Source: Rhodopseudomonas palustris HaA2 (GTDB lineage: Bacteria > Pseudomonadota > Alphaproteobacteria > Rhizobiales > Xanthobacteraceae). Taken from it: a stretch of 64,000 nt of DNA. Shown piece after piece: positions 9,269 to 18,255 of this stretch. The stretch's first letter is position 1. Every line of letters begins with the position of its first letter. The DNA lies in assembly GCF_000013365.1 (NCBI RefSeq), contig NC_007778.1, forward strand, positions 2,790,001 to 2,854,000. The letters run 5' to 3'. Both the position numbers and the translations under genes were made by a program. The notes beneath the pieces were generated by a model, which saw only the letters and a program-made list of their open reading frames with translations, had not been told where the DNA came from and did no database searches.

Positions 9269-10294
9269 TCATTCGATCCTGATGCCGGCGGCACGGATCA
9301 CATCAGCCCACAGCAACTTCTCGTCGGCGAGCGTCTTGCGCAATTCGTCGGGCGACGAGGCGGCCGGCACGATCATCTGGGTCTTCAGCTTCGCGATCAC
9401 CGCCGGTTCGGACAGCGACTGACGAAACTCGGCATTGATCGCAGCGACCAGCGCCGGCGGCGTTCCGCCCGGCGCGATCAGCGCGTTCCAGGCGTCGGAC
9501 TGAACCTCGATGCCGCTCTCTTTCAAGGTCGGAATCTCCGGCAGAAACGGCGACCTTTCCGGCGTCGTCACGGCCAGAATCCGGATCGCGCCCGAGGCCT
9601 GCTGCGGTGCTACCGCGATCGCCGGCAGGCAGGCGGCCTGTACGTCGCCGCGGATCAGCGCGGTCACCGCGTTGGGCGATCCGGCATAGGGGATGTGCAC
9701 CATTTTGGCGCCGGCCTTCTGCGCGATCGCCTCCATACAAAGTTGCGACAGCGAGCCGGCGCCGATCGAGGCGTAAGCGAGGCTTTTGTTGCCGTCCTTC
9801 AACCGGGCGATGAAGTCGGACACGGTGCTGATCCCGAGACTGCTCGGCACGGCCAGCACGCTCGGCATCCGTGTCAGCATCGTCACCGGCGCGATGTCGC
9901 GCTCGGGGTCGTAGGGCAGCTTCGCGAACAGAATCCGGTTGATCACCAGCGGCCCTGCGATCGAGATACCGAGCGTCGCGCCGTCCGGGCGCGCCTTGGC
10001 GACGGCGTCGGTGCCGATATTGCCGGCCGCGCCCGGCTTATTCTCGATCACGAAGCTGACGCCGGGATGGCGCGCCTGCAGACTGTCGGCCAGCACGCGG
10101 CCCACCATGTCCGGAGTCGACCCCGCCGAGAACGGCACCACGATCCGCACCAGCTTCGGCGGCCAGCTGTTGGGCTGGGAGGCCGGTTCTGCGGCGCTCG
10201 CCGTTGCGGCGTGCGCTCCGAACAGCGCAATCAGTGCGAACATTGCGCGTGTTCGCAGCCGTGGCCGTCGACCGGTGGCTTCCAGCATTTGCAT
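9269..10294 (-). CDS. Tripartite tricarboxylate transporter (Bug/TctC) substrate-binding protein
   Basis: About 341 residues from the ATG at 10294 (the next in-frame ATG is 10288). After a signal peptide (LRTRAMFALIALFGAHAATASAAEP), the mature protein has the Bug/TctC pattern: LVRIVVPFSAGSTPDMVGR, VENKPGAAGNIGTDAVAKA and LNIWLAP-like WNALIAPGGTPPALVAAIN. These periplasmic proteins bind carboxylates or other small anions and usually feed TctAB permeases. No tctA or tctB lies nearby, so this is an orphan receptor, as is frequent in this family. The ligand is unknown. Confidence 0.87.
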   Translation of the reverse strand: MQMLEATGRRPRLRTRAMFALIALFGAHAATASAAEPASQPNSWPPKLVRIVVPFSAGSTPDMVGRVLADSLQARHPGVSFVIENKPGAAGNIGTDAVAKARPDGATLGISIAGPLVINRILFAKLPYDPERDIAPVTMLTRMPSVLAVPSSLGISTVSDFIARLKDGNKSLAYASIGAGSLSQLCMEAIAQKAGAKMVHIPYAGSPNAVTALIRGDVQAACLPAIAVAPQQASGAIRILAVTTPERSPFLPEIPTLKESGIEVQSDAWNALIAPGGTPPALVAAINAEFRQSLSEPAVIAKLKTQMIVPAASSPDELRKTLADEKLLWADVIRAAGIRIE

Positions 10295-10431
10295 CCGTCC
10301 CGTAAAGAGTGATACCCGGAATTCGTTCGCGCGATTGGCCGATCTGCCGTGCCTCACGCAGCGGCGCGGACCATAGTGGGATTTGGCCGGCGCGGAAACC
10401 GACGCGTGCCGACGGGGACAGGAGTGGCGCG

Positions 10432-11016
10432 ATGGGACTTGCGGTGATGATCCTCGGCCTGGTGCTGTTCATCGGCACCCACGTCGTGACGACGCAGCGC
10501 GATCTGCGGGGCCGCCTGATCGGGATCGGCGGCGAAGCAGTCTACAAGATCGGTTACGCCGTTCTGGCGATCCTCGGCATCGTCCTGATCTCCTACGGCT
10601 TCGGTGCCTACCGTGAGGATGGATTGATCGATCTGTGGTTTCCGCCGGTCTGGACCAAGCACCTCACCGCGCTGCTGATGCTGCCGATGGCTATCCTGCT
10701 GGCCGCGGCCTATTCGCGCGGCCGCATCTATGCGGCGGTGAAGCACCCGATGATCACCGCGGTGAAGCTGTGGGCGGTCGGCCATCTGATCGCCAACGGC
10801 GATCTCGGCTCGATCATCCTGTTCGGTTCGTTGCTGGCCTGGGCGGTGTACGACCGCATCTCGCTGAAGCGGCGCGCCGACCCGGGCGGCCCGCGGATTC
10901 CGGTCGGCGGCCCGAAAAACGACGCCATCGCGATCGGCGCCGGCGTGGTGCTGTATCTGGCGCTGGCGTTCGCCTTCCATCCCTACGTCGTCGGCGTTCC
11001 CGTCTTCGGAGCCTAA
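10432..11016 (+). CDS. NnrU family integral membrane protein
   Basis: 194 residues with about five hydrophobic segments: the N-terminal [15 protein letters not shown], then [50 protein letters not shown] and a C-terminal [18 protein letters not shown]. The motifs [22 protein letters not shown] and [10 protein letters not shown] match the NnrU family (PF07298), first seen near nitric-oxide reductase genes but broadly distributed and related to NnrU/isoprenoid-biosynthesis membrane proteins. Function is not established. The ATG at 10432 follows GGAG. It ends 2 bases before panB, so the two are probably co-transcribed. Confidence 0.87.
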   Translation: MGLAVMILGLVLFIGTHVVTTQRDLRGRLIGIGGEAVYKIGYAVLAILGIVLISYGFGAYREDGLIDLWFPPVWTKHLTALLMLPMAILLAAAYSRGRIYAAVKHPMITAVKLWAVGHLIANGDLGSIILFGSLLAWAVYDRISLKRRADPGGPRIPVGGPKNDAIAIGAGVVLYLALAFAFHPYVVGVPVFGA

Positions 11017-11018
11017 GC

Positions 11019-11843
11019 ATGTCCGTCCAAACGACCATCAAGCGGAAGACCGCTCCGGACATCCGCGCGCGCAAGGGCGGCGATCCGATCGTGATGCTGA
11101 CCTCGTATCACGCCCACACCGCCTCGCTGGTCGATCGCTATTGCGACGTCATCCTGGTCGGAGACTCGCTCGGCAATGTGATGCACGGCTTCGAGACCAC
11201 CATCCCGGTGACGCTCGAGATGATGATCCTGCAGGGCCACGCGGTGATGCGCGGCTCGCAGCACGCGCTGGTCGTCGTCGACATGCCTTTCGGCTCCTAC
11301 GAAGCGTCGAAGGAGCAGGCGTTTCACTCCGCGGCGCGCATCCTGAAAGAGACGCATTGCGGCGCGGTGAAGCTCGAGGGTGGCGTGCGGATGGCGGAGA
11401 CCATCGCGTTTCTCACCGAGCGCGGCATTCCGGTGATGGGCCATATCGGGTTGACGCCGCAATCGATCAACACGCTGGGCTCGTTCCGCGCGCAGGGGCG
11501 CGAGGAGGGCAGCTGGGAGCCGATCGAGGCGGACGCGCGCGCCGTCGCCGATGCGGGCGCCTTCTCCGTCGTGGTCGAGGCGGTGGCCGAGCCGCTCGGG
11601 CGCAAGATCACCGAGACGATCGCGATCCCGACCATCGGCATCGGCGCCAGCGCCGCCTGTGACGGTCAGGTACTGGTGCTCGAGGACATGCTCGGGCTGT
11701 CGCCGCGCACCCCGAAATTCGTCAAGCGCTACGGTGAACTCGGGCCGGGCATCGAAGCGGCGATCAAGGGCTATGCCGAAGAGGTGCGGTCGCGCGCCTT
11801 CCCGGGGCCGGAACACGTCTACGGAATGAAGGCGAAGGGCTGA
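11019..11843 (+). CDS. panB: 3-methyl-2-oxobutanoate hydroxymethyltransferase
   Basis: 274 residues, full length. PanB adds a hydroxymethyl group from methylene-tetrahydrofolate to alpha-ketoisovalerate, the first committed step to pantothenate and CoA. Magnesium- and substrate-binding residues are visible: Asp49 in [13 protein letters not shown], Asp88 in [11 protein letters not shown], and Lys118/Glu120 in GAVKLEGG. The catalytic glutamate lies in VVVEAVAE, and IPTIGIGAS is another family signature. It starts 2 bases after the NnrU gene. panC is not in the window. Confidence 0.96.
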   Translation: MSVQTTIKRKTAPDIRARKGGDPIVMLTSYHAHTASLVDRYCDVILVGDSLGNVMHGFETTIPVTLEMMILQGHAVMRGSQHALVVVDMPFGSYEASKEQAFHSAARILKETHCGAVKLEGGVRMAETIAFLTERGIPVMGHIGLTPQSINTLGSFRAQGREEGSWEPIEADARAVADAGAFSVVVEAVAEPLGRKITETIAIPTIGIGASAACDGQVLVLEDMLGLSPRTPKFVKRYGELGPGIEAAIKGYAEEVRSRAFPGPEHVYGMKAKG

Positions 11844-11894
11844 GGCTGGCGCGCCGGTTAATCATATCGGGGCATCCCCTTGATCCGGCTGGCT

Positions 11895-11923
11895 TTGCCT
11901 TGCCTCCGCCATAACGCTAGGGT
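11895..11923 (+). promoter_or_regulatory. Putative promoter of the yfgM-like/lipoprotein/der cluster
   Basis: TTGCCT (11895-11900), a 17-base spacer and TAGGGT (11918-11923), about 80 bases before the GTG start of the YfgM-like gene. By-eye match only. Confidence 0.35.
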
Positions 11924-12001
11924 ATCGCCGCCGCGACGTCGGGAGACGGCCGCGCGCCGGTTTTGCAGATGCGCGGCTCAGTCGGGACAGGAAATCTATA
12001 A

Positions 12002-12655
12002 GTGTCTGAAATATTTAATGAAGTCGATGAAGAAGTTCGTCGCGAACGGCTCAAGCAGCTGTGGGACAAATATTCGCTCTTCATCATCGCCGGCGCGATT
12101 CTGATTATCGCCGGGGTCGGCGGCTGGCGTGGCTATCAATACTACGAGGGCAAGAAGGCTGCCGAAACCGGCGCCGCGTTCACCGCGGCTGCCGATCTGG
12201 CGGAGCAGAACAAGCATGCCGAAGCCGAGGCTGCCTTCAACAACATCGCCGCGACCGCATCGGGCGGCTATCGCACGCTGGCGCGTCTGCGCGCCGCGGC
12301 CGAGGTCGCGCAGCGCGATCCGAAGGAAGCGGTCAAGGTCTACGACGCCATTGCTGCCGATCGCAGCGTTCCGGCGCAGGACCGCGATCTCGCGTCGCTC
12401 CGCGCGGCGCAGTTTCTGATGGACAGCGTCGGCTACGCCGACCTGTCGCAACGGCTCGAGCCGATCGCCGGCGCGGATGCCGCCTATCGTCACACCGCAC
12501 GCGAAATGCTGGCGCTATCTGCTTGGCGCGCCGGCAATGTTGCCGCCGCGCGGCAGTGGATCGAGCAGATCAATACCGACGCCGGAACGCCGGCGAGCTT
12601 GCGCAATCGCGCCGAGGTGCTGCAGGCATTGCTGCCGCCTGCCGCCAAGAGCTGA
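12002..12655 (+). CDS. YfgM-like membrane-anchored tetratricopeptide protein
   Basis: 217 residues with a GTG start behind AGGAAATC. A cytoplasmic N-terminal helix (MSEIFNEVDEEVRRERLKQLWDKY) precedes one transmembrane segment at about 25-42 (SLFIIAGAILIIAGVGGW). The rest is periplasmic, made of alpha-helical TPR-like repeats (AEAEAAFNNIAA, LARLRAAAEVA, DLASLRAAQFLM). This matches the YfgM/TPR_21 family, which works with the Sec translocon and periplasmic chaperones. In related genomes it sits upstream of bamB and der. Here a small lipoprotein gene takes the bamB position, with der next. Confidence 0.85.
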   Translation: MSEIFNEVDEEVRRERLKQLWDKYSLFIIAGAILIIAGVGGWRGYQYYEGKKAAETGAAFTAAADLAEQNKHAEAEAAFNNIAATASGGYRTLARLRAAAEVAQRDPKEAVKVYDAIAADRSVPAQDRDLASLRAAQFLMDSVGYADLSQRLEPIAGADAAYRHTAREMLALSAWRAGNVAAARQWIEQINTDAGTPASLRNRAEVLQALLPPAAKS

Positions 12656-12672
12656 GTTGAAGAGCTGAGTTC
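12647..12672 (+). repeat. Short tandem duplication at a stop codon
   Basis: AAGAGCTGAGTT occurs at 12647-12658 and again at 12660-12671, period 13. The first copy contains the stop codon of the YfgM-like gene. It probably arose by slippage. Confidence 0.6.
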
Positions 12673-12723
12673 GACCCGTCCGGCACCAATGCCCGCTTTT
12701 GAGTTCATGTGAGACCCCCATCC

Positions 12724-13257
12724 ATGCGTCGTTCGCACCGCCTGATCTCCCTCGCCGTGTTGCTCGCTTTGTCGAGCGGACTGACCGGCTGCGGCAGCTT
12801 GGGTGGATGGGACCCGACCGATATGTTCGACTTCCTCGACACCAAGAAGAAGCTGCCGGGCGATCGCAAGCCGGTGTTTCCCGAGGGCGTGCCGGGCCTC
12901 GAACAGGGCGTCCCCAAGAGCCTCTATCGGGGGTCGGTCGAGGAGCAGCAGCGCGAGCAGGCCGCCGCCGCGGCCACAGCTGTCGAGCCGCCACCCGCTG
13001 CGGCCCAACAGAAACGCGCCAAGCGCAGCAATTCGGCCGCCGTCCGCGCGGCGCCGCAGCCTGACGCCGCGCCCGCGCCCGAGGAAGAGGGCTCGACCGC
13101 CGCCGCACCACCGGCGCCGAAACCCGTCAAGCAATCGCGCCGCCGCGTGACCACGCCGCCGGCGGACGACGCTGCGGCAACCGCGCCCGCGGCGAGTTCG
13201 GCGACCGCGCCGTCGGCGTTCCCGGCTCCCTTGCCGAGCGGTACTTTCCAGCGCTGA
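12724..13257 (+). CDS. Putative Ala/Pro-rich lipoprotein
   Basis: 177 residues. The signal peptide ends in a lipobox LSSGLTGC with Cys23 as the lipid attachment site, so it is likely an inner- or outer-membrane lipoprotein. The conserved-looking part is residues 24-75 ([20 protein letters not shown], then [19 protein letters not shown]). The rest is low-complexity Ala/Pro/Glu/Lys, probably a flexible periplasmic linker. A GTG at 12709 would add five residues ahead of the Arg-rich signal start; the ATG is preferred. It sits between the YfgM-like gene and der, where related genomes carry bamB, but it has no beta-propeller repeats. Function unknown. Confidence 0.75.
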   Translation: MRRSHRLISLAVLLALSSGLTGCGSLGGWDPTDMFDFLDTKKKLPGDRKPVFPEGVPGLEQGVPKSLYRGSVEEQQREQAAAAATAVEPPPAAAQQKRAKRSNSAAVRAAPQPDAAPAPEEEGSTAAAPPAPKPVKQSRRRVTTPPADDAAATAPAASSATAPSAFPAPLPSGTFQR

Positions 13258-13328
13258 TCCGACCTTGGGGGCTCCTCCGGCGTCCCGCGACATTGACAGG
13301 CCACCGCTTCTCGGCGCACGGATCAGCC

Positions 13329-14708
13329 ATGTCATTCACATTCGCCATTATCGGCCGACCTAACGTCGGCAAGTCGACGCTGTTCAATCGTCTGGTCGGG
13401 CAGAAGCTCGCGCTGGTCGACGACACTCCAGGCGTGACGCGCGATCGCCGCGAAGGCGAGGGGCGCCTCGGCGATCTCGAATTCACGATTATCGATACCG
13501 CTGGCCTCGACGAAGGCGCCAAGGGCTCGCTGACCGCGCGGATGCAGCAGCAGACCGAAACTGCGATCGAACTCGCCGACGCGCTGATGTTCGTGTTCGA
13601 CGCCCGCGCCGGCCTGACGCCGAACGACCGCGCCTTTGCCGATTTCGCCCGCCGCGCCAACAAGCCCGTGGTCCTCGTCGCCAACAAGAGCGAAGGCAAG
13701 GCCGGCGGCATCGGCGCGATGGAGTCCTACGCGCTAGGTCTCGGCGACCCGGTGCAGATCTCCGCCGAGCACGGCGAGGGCCTCAGCGAACTCTACGACG
13801 CGCTGCGCGCGATCATGCCGGAGCCGGAGGTCGAGGACGACGACGAGGAGATCGACGGCCTCACCGAGGAGGACTTCTCCAAGCGCCCGATCCGGGTCGC
13901 GATCGTCGGCCGCCCGAACGCCGGCAAATCGACCTTCATCAACCGTCTGCTCGGCGAGGATCGGCTGCTGACCAGCCCGGAGGCCGGCACCACGCGCGAC
14001 TCGATCGCCGTCGAGGTGAACTGGAAAGGCCGCGAGTTCCGGATCTTCGACACGGCCGGGCTGCGCCGCCGATCGCGGATCGAGGAGAAGCTCGAAAAGC
14101 TGTCGGTCGCCGATGCGCTGCGCGCGGTGCGTTTCGCCGAAGTCGTGGTGCTGATGATGGATTCGCAGAACCGCTTCGAGGAGCAGGATCTGCGCATCGC
14201 CGACCTGATCGAGCGCGAGGGCCGCGCGCTGGTGATCGCGGTCAACAAATGGGATCTGGTCGAGCAGCAGGGCGGGCAGATCGCGCAGTTGCGCGCCGAC
14301 GCCGATCACTGGCTGCCCCAGGTCCGCGGCGTGCCGATCGTCGCGACCTCCGGGATGCTCGGCGAGGGCGTCGACCGGCTGATCGATGCGATCCAGGACG
14401 CCTATGCGGTGTGGAATACGCGGGTGTCGACGGCAGCGCTGAACCGCTGGTTCGAGCAGGCGGTGGCGCAAAATCCGCCGCCGGCGGTCGCGGGTCGCCG
14501 GCTGAAGCTGAACTACGTCACCCAGACCAAGGCGCGACCGCCGAGCTTCGTGGTGTTCTGTTCGCGCGCCGACGCGGTGCCGGAATCCTATCTGCGCTAT
14601 CTGGTCAACAGTCTGCGCGGCGTGTTCAAACTGCCGGGCACGCCGGTCCGCATCACGCTGCGCGAAAAGGCCAATCCTTTCGCCCACAAGCGCAAACGGA
14701 AATCATGA
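13329..14708 (+). CDS. der: Ribosome biogenesis GTPase Der
   Basis: 459 residues with the diagnostic tandem of two Era-like GTPase domains. The first P-loop is GRPNVGKST at 9-17 and the second GRPNAGKST at 194-202. Each has a DTAG switch II motif (IIDTAGL, IFDTAGL), NKxD-type motifs (VANKSEG, degenerate in the first; AVNKWDL in the second) and a C-terminal KH-like domain ending FAHKRKRKS. Der is essential for 50S subunit maturation. Its stop overlaps the next start in an ATGA arrangement, indicating coupling with the MFS gene. Confidence 0.96.
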   Translation: MSFTFAIIGRPNVGKSTLFNRLVGQKLALVDDTPGVTRDRREGEGRLGDLEFTIIDTAGLDEGAKGSLTARMQQQTETAIELADALMFVFDARAGLTPNDRAFADFARRANKPVVLVANKSEGKAGGIGAMESYALGLGDPVQISAEHGEGLSELYDALRAIMPEPEVEDDDEEIDGLTEEDFSKRPIRVAIVGRPNAGKSTFINRLLGEDRLLTSPEAGTTRDSIAVEVNWKGREFRIFDTAGLRRRSRIEEKLEKLSVADALRAVRFAEVVVLMMDSQNRFEEQDLRIADLIEREGRALVIAVNKWDLVEQQGGQIAQLRADADHWLPQVRGVPIVATSGMLGEGVDRLIDAIQDAYAVWNTRVSTAALNRWFEQAVAQNPPPAVAGRRLKLNYVTQTKARPPSFVVFCSRADAVPESYLRYLVNSLRGVFKLPGTPVRITLREKANPFAHKRKRKS

Positions 14709-15979
14709 CCGCGGCCGGCCACGCGAGCGGGACGAGCGCGCCGGCACCCGGCGCGCGCCCCGCCGCGGTCGGCTTCATCTTCGTCACCATCCTGCTCGAC
14801 ATGCTGAGCGTCGGCATGATCCTGCCGATCCTGCCGAAGCTGATCGAGAGCTTCTCCGACAACGACACCGCGGCTGCGGCCAAGATCTACGGCCTGTTCG
14901 GCACGGCCTGGGCGCTGATGCAGTTCGTCGCGTCGCCGGTGCTGGGCGCGCTGTCTGATCGTTTCGGCCGCCGCCGGGTGATCCTGCTGTCCAATCTCGG
15001 TCTCGGGCTCGATTACATCCTGATGGCGCTGGCGCCGACGCTGGCCTGGCTGTTCATCGGCCGGGTGATCTCCGGCATCACCTCGGCGAGTATCTCAACC
15101 TCGTTCGCCTATATCGCCGACGTCACACCTGCGGAAAAACGCGCGGCCGTGTTCGGCAAGGTCGGCGCCGCCTTCGGCCTCGGCTTCATCTTCGGCCCGG
15201 CGATCGGCGGATTGCTCGGCGGCGTCGATCCGCGGCTGCCGTTCTGGGTGGCGGCCGGCTTGAGCCTGTGCAACGCGCTGTATGGCTTGTTCGTGCTGCC
15301 GGAATCGCTGCCGCCGGAGCGGCGGTCGCCGTTCCGCTGGCGGGCCGCCAATCCGATCGGCGCGGTGCAGTTGCTGTCGTCGAATGCGATACTCGCCGGT
15401 ATGGCGATCGTGGCGTTCTGCGCCGAGGTCGCCCATGTGGCGCTGTCCGCGACCTTCGTCCTCTACGCCAGCTATCGCTACGCGTGGGATCAGACCACGG
15501 TCGGTCTCGCCTTGGCCTTCGTCGGCTTCTGCACTACCGTGGTGCAGGGCTTTCTCGTCGGCCCCGCGGTCAAGCGGCTCGGTGAGCGGCGCGCCCAAGT
15601 GATCGGCTATCTCGGCGGCGCAGCGGGCTTTCTGATCTATGCGCTGGCGCCGACCGGCGCGCTGTTCTGGATCGGCATTCCGGTGATGACGCTGTGGGGC
15701 ATCGCTAAGCCGGCGACCGCCGGGGTGATGACGCGCCTGGTGGCGCCGGCGCAGCAAGGACAATTGCAGGGCGCAACCACCAGCATGAACAGCATCGCGG
15801 CGCTGATCGGGCCTTTCCTGTTCACGGGCATCTTCGCCTATTTCATCGAGCCCGATGCGCCGATTTGGTTTCCCGGCGCGCCGTTCCTGCTCGCCGGCGC
15901 GCTGCTGATGGTTTCGATGCTACTCGCAGGCATCTCGACGCCGCCGCAAAGCAAATCAGGCGCCGCAAGCGGCGCCTGA
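14705..15979 (+). CDS. MFS transporter, TCR/Tet-like
   Basis: 424 residues with about 12 hydrophobic helices in two six-helix halves. The first cytoplasmic loop carries [18 protein letters not shown], the classic MFS motif A, and helix 5 has the antiporter-type [16 protein letters not shown] (motif C). Best resemblance is to TetA/TCR-type drug:proton antiporters, but the substrate is not predictable. Its ATG overlaps the der stop codon by 4 bases, so it is probably translated as the last gene of the der unit. A perfect hairpin lies over its last codons. Confidence 0.87.
   Translation: MTAAGHASGTSAPAPGARPAAVGFIFVTILLDMLSVGMILPILPKLIESFSDNDTAAAAKIYGLFGTAWALMQFVASPVLGALSDRFGRRRVILLSNLGLGLDYILMALAPTLAWLFIGRVISGITSASISTSFAYIADVTPAEKRAAVFGKVGAAFGLGFIFGPAIGGLLGGVDPRLPFWVAAGLSLCNALYGLFVLPESLPPERRSPFRWRAANPIGAVQLLSSNAILAGMAIVAFCAEVAHVALSATFVLYASYRYAWDQTTVGLALAFVGFCTTVVQGFLVGPAVKRLGERRAQVIGYLGGAAGFLIYALAPTGALFWIGIPVMTLWGIAKPATAGVMTRLVAPAQQGQLQGATTSMNSIAALIGPFLFTGIFAYFIEPDAPIWFPGAPFLLAGALLMVSMLLAGISTPPQSKSGAASGA
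15956..15979 (+). terminator. Hairpin over the MFS stop codon
   Basis: TCAGGCGCCG-CAAG-CGGCGCCTGA, a perfect 10-bp stem that ends with the TGA stop codon. No T tract follows, so it may be a weak terminator or a 3' stabiliser. Confidence 0.35.
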
Positions 15980-16002
15980 AAGCTGAAACTCGTGGCGTTC
16001 GT

Positions 16003-16074
16003 CGTCATTGCGAGAAGCGAAGCGACGAAGCAATCCAGCACGGCACTCGGTTATCTGGATTGCTCGCAATGACG
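16003..16074. repeat. Dispersed palindromic repeat, CGTCATTGCGAG family
   Basis: Outer arms CGTCATTGCGAG (16003-16014) and CTCGCAATGACG (16063-16074), inner arms CAATCCAG (16031-16038) and CTGGATTG (16055-16062). This resembles the short intergenic palindromes common in Bradyrhizobium and Rhodopseudomonas genomes. It lies between convergent genes and could form a transcript-end hairpin. Confidence 0.75.
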
Positions 16075-16084
16075 GCGTTGGGGG

Positions 16085-17311
16085 TTACTTCTTGACGAGC
16101 GGGCACTCGCTGTCGGCCAGCGGGCGCGCGGCGTCTTCGGCGGAGATGTCGGCGATCTTCTTGTAGTAGTCCCACGGCGCCTTCGACTCCGCCGGGGACT
16201 TCACTTCGAACAGGAAGGCCGGGACCATGCGCCGGCCGTCGGCGCGGATGATCGATTTGCCGAACGGCGTGTCGTCGGCCGGGATTTCTTTCATCTTGGC
16301 GACGACTTTGGCGCCGTCATGCGGATTGCCGCCCATCGCCTCCAGCGTCTTGAGATAGTGCAGCACGGCGGCATAGACGCCGGCCTGGGTCATCGACGGC
16401 TTGGCGTTGTTCTTGGCCTGCTCCGAGAAGCGCTTGGCGAAGGCGCGGGTATTGTCGTTGAGATCCCAGTAGTAGGATTCGGTGAAGGTCAGGCCCTGCG
16501 CGACCTTGAGGCCGAGCGAGTGCACGTCGTTGATGAACAGCAGCAGCGCGGCGAGCTTCTGGCCGCCGGCGGTGATGCCGAATTCCGAAGCCTGCTTGAT
16601 CGAATTGGTGGTGTCGCCGCCGGCATTGGCGAGGCCGATGACCTTGGCCTTGGACGCCTGCGCCTGCAGCAGGAACGACGAGAAGTCGGCGGTGTTGAGC
16701 GGATGCTTGACGCCGCCGAGCACCTGGCCGCCATTGGCCTTGACCACCGCGGTGGTGTCACGCTCGAGCGCGGCGCCGAACGCGTAGTCCGCGGTCAGGA
16801 AGAACCAGGTGTTGCCACCGGCTTTGGTCAGCGCCTGGCCGGTGCCGTGGGCCAGCATGTAGGTGTCGTAGGTCATCGAGATCGTGTTGGGCGTGCACTG
16901 TTTGCCCGTCAGGTCGGCGCTGGCGCCGCCCGAGTTCATCAGAATGATGTTCTTTTCCTTGACCAGATTGCTGACCGCGAGCGCGACGCCGGAGTTCGGC
17001 GTGTCGGTGATCATGTCGACCTTGTCGACGTCGATCCACTGGCGCGCGACGTTGACGCCGATATCCGGCTTGTTCTGATGGTCGCCGACGACCAGATCGA
17101 TTTTCCAGCCCTTCTTTTCGAGACCGGAATCAGCGATGGCGAGCTTGGCGGCGACGACCGAGTTCGGTCCGCCGATGTCGGCGTAGAGGCTCGACATGTC
17201 GTTGAGAACGCCGATCTTGGCGGTCTTGTCCTGAGCGAACGCGGGCGATGCGAAGGCAGCGCCGGCCAGCGCGATGGCCACGGCGCGACGGCACGAGAAG
17301 ATAACTCTCAT
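16085..17311 (-). CDS. ABC transporter substrate-binding protein, branched-chain amino-acid type
   Basis: 408 residues. An N-terminal signal peptide (RAVAIALAGAAFASPAFAQD) is followed by the type I periplasmic-binding fold: KIGVLNDMSSLYADIGGPNS, WKIDLVVGDHQNKPDIG, VDMITDTPNSGVALAVSNL and WFFLTADYAFGAALERD. This belongs to the LivJ/UrtA-like Peripla_BP_6 group, which binds amino acids, amides, urea or aromatic acids and delivers them to Liv-type ABC permeases. No permease or ATPase gene is adjacent, so it is an orphan binding protein here. Rhodopseudomonas carries many of these, some for aromatic acids; the ligand is not predictable. Confidence 0.88.
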   Translation of the reverse strand: MRVIFSCRRAVAIALAGAAFASPAFAQDKTAKIGVLNDMSSLYADIGGPNSVVAAKLAIADSGLEKKGWKIDLVVGDHQNKPDIGVNVARQWIDVDKVDMITDTPNSGVALAVSNLVKEKNIILMNSGGASADLTGKQCTPNTISMTYDTYMLAHGTGQALTKAGGNTWFFLTADYAFGAALERDTTAVVKANGGQVLGGVKHPLNTADFSSFLLQAQASKAKVIGLANAGGDTTNSIKQASEFGITAGGQKLAALLLFINDVHSLGLKVAQGLTFTESYYWDLNDNTRAFAKRFSEQAKNNAKPSMTQAGVYAAVLHYLKTLEAMGGNPHDGAKVVAKMKEIPADDTPFGKSIIRADGRRMVPAFLFEVKSPAESKAPWDYYKKIADISAEDAARPLADSECPLVKK

Positions 17312-17390
17312 TCATTTCCCCCTTGGGTGGTCGATTGTGAGCGGGTGTCGCCCCCGCTTACGTTCAGTCAATCGCGCCACCGGGCCGAAG

Positions 17391-18134
17391 TCAATCGGCG
17401 GAGGGGTCTTTCAAGGTTCGGGACGCCGCGTCGAACAGTTTGCCGGTCTCGGACCAGGACGGCAGGCAGAGAGGTACCAGTAGCTCCGCGATCTGCTCCG
17501 GCGACGGCAGCGTTTCAGGGTCTTCGCCGGGCATGATGGTGCCGCGCAGCTTGGTGCGGGTGGGGCCGGGATCGAACAGATTGATACGGATCGGGGTGGT
17601 ATTCACCACCTCCTTGGCCCAGACTTGAACTAAAGTCTCAAGCGCCGCCTTGGAGGCCGCGTAGGGGCCGCGATAGGCCGGGGCCCTGCCGCCGGCCCGC
17701 GACGTCAGGAACACCGCGCGTCCGGCATCCGACATCCGCAGCAGCGGCTCCATGCAGCGGATCAGCTGGAAGTTGGCGGTGAGGTTGATGCCGATCACGC
17801 CGGTCCAGGACTTCATCTCGATATGGCCGAGCGGCGACGACGGACCGGCGATGCCGGCATTGCCGACCAGCACGTCGAGCTTGCCGTGGCGCTCGTGGAT
17901 CGAGGCGCCGAGTCGGCCGATCGCATCGAAGTCGGTGAGATCCAGCGGCACCAGCGTCGCGGCGTGGCCGCCCTCGGCGCGGATCGCGTCGTCGAGTTCT
18001 TCAAGGCCGCCCTGCGTCTTGGCCACGGCGATGACATGGGCACCGGCCCTGGCGAGGGCCCGCGCGGTCGCATAGCCGATGCCGCGCGAAGCGCCGGTGA
18101 CGAGTGCGATGCGGGAGGCGAGGGGTTGGGTCAT
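17391..18134 (-). CDS. SDR family NAD(P)-dependent oxidoreductase
   Basis: 247 residues. Classical short-chain dehydrogenase: cofactor motif TGASRGIGYATARALARAGA near residue 14, NAG in VLVGNAGIAGPSSPLG, the catalytic serine in VFLTSRAGGRAPAYRG, and Tyr/Lys in GPYAASKAALETLV. The DLTDFDAI segment is the usual cofactor-specificity position. It is downstream of purF on the same strand, with about 120 bases holding a palindromic repeat between. Substrate unknown. Confidence 0.88.
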   Translation of the reverse strand: MTQPLASRIALVTGASRGIGYATARALARAGAHVIAVAKTQGGLEELDDAIRAEGGHAATLVPLDLTDFDAIGRLGASIHERHGKLDVLVGNAGIAGPSSPLGHIEMKSWTGVIGINLTANFQLIRCMEPLLRMSDAGRAVFLTSRAGGRAPAYRGPYAASKAALETLVQVWAKEVVNTTPIRINLFDPGPTRTKLRGTIMPGEDPETLPSPEQIAELLVPLCLPSWSETGKLFDAASRTLKDPSAD

Positions 18135-18156
18135 GACGTGCTCTTGTCCGTGGGGC

Positions 18157-18220
18157 GGCCGGGCTGGCCCCGGTCATCCACGACCTTCTAAAGACGTGGA
18201 TGCCCGGCACAAGGCCGGGC
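18157..18220. repeat. Dispersed palindromic repeat, GTGGATGCCCGGC family (copy 1)
   Basis: The right arm CGTGGATGCCCGGCACAAGG continuing CCGGGC (18195-18220) pairs imperfectly with the left arm (18157-18182, ending GGTCATCCACG). The same unit recurs at 22724-22814. It lies between the SDR and purF genes. Confidence 0.7.
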
Positions 18221-18255
18221 ACGACGAACTTTAGTAAGAAGGACGGGGTGAGCCG

